A DNA stretch of 64,000 bases, taken from the NCBI GenBank assembly GCA_947846985.1, contig CANTUZ010000008.1, forward strand, positions 37,342,817-37,406,816, read 5' to 3'. A program made the position numbers and the translations under genes. The stretch comes from Fratercula arctica. Taxonomy: Eukaryota; Chordata; Aves; Charadriiformes; Alcidae. Positions 62,827-64,000 of the stretch are shown here, one piece after another. How positions within the stretch are numbered: the stretch's first letter is position 1; the number at the start of each line of letters is the position of its first letter. A model generated the notes under the pieces. That model did not search any database. It was not told where the DNA came from and saw only the letters and a program-made list of their open reading frames with translations.

Positions 62827-64000
62827 AGCAGTATAAGAAAGAATGGATACAGCAATGAGAATTTTAGATTAACAGAATTTCAAGAGATGGTGCATTGCTG
62901 ACTTCCTGGCTTAACAACAGACCCTAGACTAGTTAAAGATGGCACATCAACTCCACCAGGTGAGCTGCTGTCAAAAAAGAAAATGCAGGAGAGGCAACAA
63001 GAAAACAGCTAGTTGTCGGACATGTCACCTGAGAAAAGGAAGGTCCAATTTATTTACCTCCCTATAATATGCTTAAGTAACTGCTGGGCAGCACGTCAGG
63101 CAAACAGAACAGAAGCTGGCACAGCAGCTTATTTACTTACCTTTGCTATCAGTTCACTGAGCAAATAATCAATGGTAATACACTTGTTGAAGCTTGGTAT
63201 TCCTTTGAAGAACTGCACAATTACAATTACAACACAAGATCATTATTAAGTCTCCACAGAGCTCTACAAAACCTTATGTTTATCTGTTCCCGAGCCCTTT
63301 CAATAATAAAAGCATAGATAATCATATAGATTTGGGTAGCATGTCCTTATAGACAAGAATAGATTTAGTTTATATGTTAACTCAGTGCTGCACTCCAAGC
63401 TTATTTTTAGAGTAGTTCTTCTTTAGAAAGTAAGTTCACATTCCCCAACTCCCAAGGAAACATCTCTACTGAAATCCCAGTCATCTGTTGTTTGCAGAAT
63501 AATTACTATAGTTATTTAGATAAGTCTGGTCTCCAGAGCTATTTAAAATAGGATAGACAATCCGATCTTGGAACCTACCAGATAAACAAGACTGCAGAAT
63601 GCTGCCGGTATTGCAGCATTCAATTCAGTAAGAAAAGGTAAATATGCCACTGATTTAAAAAAATGTAATCCACAGCTCCTGCGCTGCAGAAGGGACAATC
63701 AAAAGCAACAAGTTGCTCAGGGAAGAAGAGTTTCCTCTTCCAACTTTCCCAAAGGGCGGAATGGCTACATGCATGTAAAAAAAAGTATGGATGTGGACAT
63801 ACGTCTGTCCATACCCAGTGTTCAAAGCCTCACTGCATAGATTTCCAGACACAACAGGCTATGCAAAATGATACTGTTCCTCATTTCAAATACTATCTGG
63901 CTTCAAAACACAGGCTGTGATTTTCAGAGGTGCTGAAAATCTGAAGCAACTGGATGTAGTTGCAGTAGCTATAAAGAATTCTAAGGAAAGAACTGCTACG
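62827..64000. other. Non-coding, nothing recognised
   Basis: Unique sequence runs to the window edge. No exon, repeat family or RNA gene is seen. Confidence 0.6.

Noticed and set aside
62655..62855. Minus-strand open frame with a periodic Phe/Ile/Leu/Tyr repeat
   Set aside because: It is the translation of the TAAAA microsatellite, whose unit has no stop in that frame.
1..64000. tRNA, rRNA, CRISPR array, endogenous viral gene or telomeric repeat
   Set aside because: By eye I found no B-box plus acceptor pairing, no spaced identical repeats, no viral polymerase or capsid motifs outside CR1, and no TTAGGG tandem. A covariance or profile search was not possible here.

Overview
This window is vertebrate nuclear DNA, almost certainly from a bird. 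The main evidence is seven CR1 LINE fragments with the typical avian 3' end (octamer-like CATAGAATC in reverse complement, then GGTTGGAAGGGACC). The background is AT-rich and non-coding, with poly-A and pentanucleotide runs and no bacterial gene density, operons or ribosome binding sites. Several CR1 3'-end subfamilies are present. I cannot name the species or locus.

I found no convincing host protein-coding exon, tRNA, rRNA or known small RNA. Open frames are short, overlap on both strands and match no family I recognise, except inside CR1 copies. The window therefore reads as an intergenic region or the inside of a large intron; the sequence alone does not say which.

Layout. 1-9.9 kb: a CR1 3' stub at 201, a short (TAAAA)n run, a perfect oestrogen-response-element core at 3720, and two 15-bp tandem duplications near 7.5 and 8.0 kb. 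9.9-22.6 kb: a MIR/L2-like relic (9.92 kb), a 0.67-kb CR1 (12.58 kb), a second MIR/L2-like relic in reverse (20.0 kb), a CR1 stub (20.6 kb) and the only plus-strand CR1 (22.3 kb). 22.6-33.3 kb: another MIR/L2-like relic (25.7 kb), a weaker one (30.2 kb), and unique AT-rich DNA. 33.3-34.8 kb: a compound of two CR1 elements, the second 1.35 kb long with a decayed reverse transcriptase. 34.8-64 kb: mostly unique sequence with simple repeats, a G-rich tract (37.8 kb), AT/GT and A10G15 tracts (43.3-43.6 kb), a CR1 stub (59.3 kb) and a perfect 19-copy TAAAA array (62.7 kb).

No genes act together here. The points most worth checking are the ERE-like palindrome, several unique stretches that look like candidate conserved non-coding elements, the MIR/L2 relics (old insertions in a bird genome), and the compound CR1. 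I saw nothing that supports a new multi-gene system.
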